Origin: Bremia lactucae
Lineage: Eukaryota; Oomycota; Peronosporomycetes; Peronosporales; Peronosporaceae
Assembly: GCF_004359215.1 (NCBI RefSeq)
Contig: NC_090613.1
Location: forward strand, 4,328,338-4,346,354
Direction: 5' to 3'
Length of the DNA stretch: 18,017 nt
The position numbers and the translations under genes are program-made. A model generated the notes under the pieces. That model ran no database searches and was not told the origin of the DNA. It saw only the letters and a list, made by a program, of their open reading frames with translations. Shown in pieces: positions 17,641 to 18,017 of this stretch (its first letter is position 1; every line of letters begins with the position of its first letter).

Positions 17641-17894
17641 CTCTAACGGGCTAAAGTTGCCCTAATCTTACACAGTCTCCGTTAAATACACTTGGTGCAC
17701 TTAAGGGATGGTCAATTACTAAATTATAGTAATTAGACCCAGTGTAACGGGGTGTATCGTTACATGAAATTAACAATAAAAGATTGTTAATTAATATTAT
17801 CCAAAAGGTAGATAATATTTGGAGGAAATTACTTTAAATAGTAATTTCCTGAATTCTTATCCATAAATAGGTATAGACCATTATGTCTATTTAT
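17540..17894. repeat. Chain of nine consecutive inverted repeats
   Basis: Perfect or near-perfect stems follow each other with little spacer. They are TTTCATAGA/TCTATGAAA (17540-17548/17586-17594), GAGGAA plus AAATAATTA with their complements (17605-17643), GGGC/GCCC (17648-17662), GGTCAATTACTA/TAGTAATTAGACC with one bulge (17710-17739), TGTAACG/CGTTACA (17743-17764), AATTAACAAT/ATTGTTAATT (17768-17792), AATATTATC/GATAATATT (17793-17819), AGGAAATTACT/AGTAATTTCCT (17823-17850) and ATAAATAG/CTATTTAT (17863-17894). AT-richness makes some stems likely by chance, but not the 10-11 bp perfect ones in series. Confidence 0.7.
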
Positions 17895-18017
17895 TCCGCA
17901 GACTAATCAGCTGTAGAAGTAATCAAAGAGAGTTACGAGATAAGATAGATAAGAATTCATTTACATGTTTAGTATTAGTTTATAGTTAAGACAACATTTA
18001 CAAAGATAGATTAACAA
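17643..18017 (+). mobile_element. LTR of a related retroelement, plus orientation, cut by the right edge
   Basis: From TCTAACGGGCTAAAGTTGCC (17642 onward) the sequence matches the reverse complement of the left LTR for about 100 bp, including the ACTTAAGGG block and the GGTCAATTACTA hairpin. It then diverges into a different, very AT-rich sequence. Whether a primer-binding site and gag follow, or whether this is a solo LTR, lies outside the window. A chain of hairpins continues through about 17894. Confidence 0.65.

Noticed and set aside
17540..17894. CRISPR-like array
   Set aside because: The repeats are inverted and differ from each other, with no constant direct repeat or regular spacers, and the genome is eukaryotic.

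Overview
The window looks like a piece of an oomycete nuclear genome (Peronosporales: Phytophthora or a downy mildew). This rests on four things seen together: a Ty3/Gypsy element whose reverse-transcriptase segment reads like oomycete chromovirus-type copies, very short introns (54-88 bp, donors mostly GTACGN, GTGNNN or GTATGT), very tight gene spacing, and an ARO7-type chorismate mutase fused to a prephenate dehydratase. Species is not determined.

Layout. Positions 1 to about 3117 hold a decayed, left-truncated Ty3/Gypsy retrotransposon on the minus strand (RT at the left edge, then protease, gag, primer-binding site and 5' LTR). From about 3118 to 5000 is a transposon graveyard with degenerate reading frames and a second LTR fragment. 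At 5004-7382 (minus) is an intronless F-box-like/LRR/ankyrin protein. After about 1.1 kb of apparent promoter DNA comes a compact block: condensin subunit CAP-H (8490-11451, +, three exons), a TMEM184/DUF300 membrane protein (11547-12817, -, two exons), a COA1-like mitochondrial membrane protein (12880-14073, +, three exons), a chorismate mutase-prephenate dehydratase fusion (14200-16167, -, five exons) and a small protein with a predicted mitochondrial presequence and an SRP54/Ffh M-domain-like core but no GTPase domain (16268-17272, -, seven exons). Gaps between these five coding regions are 95, 62, 126 and 100 bp. The right end (about 17640-18017) is another LTR, whose first 100 bp match the left LTR in the opposite orientation.

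I rebuilt the exon models by hand from splice sites, reading phase and remembered family motifs. Every model closes in frame: CAP-H 937 aa, TMEM184 403 aa, COA1-like 355 aa, CM-PDT 556 aa, M-domain protein 214 aa. No operon logic applies. The shared theme is housekeeping (chromosome condensation, mitochondria, phenylalanine synthesis) in a gene-dense island between retroelements.

The most interesting items are the organellar-looking M-domain-only SRP54 relative, the PDT half whose catalytic TRF motif reads IRF and whose ACT-domain ESRP motif reads ESIY, and the chains of consecutive hairpins in the two LTRs, which share two hairpins and then continue with five that have no evident sequence relation.
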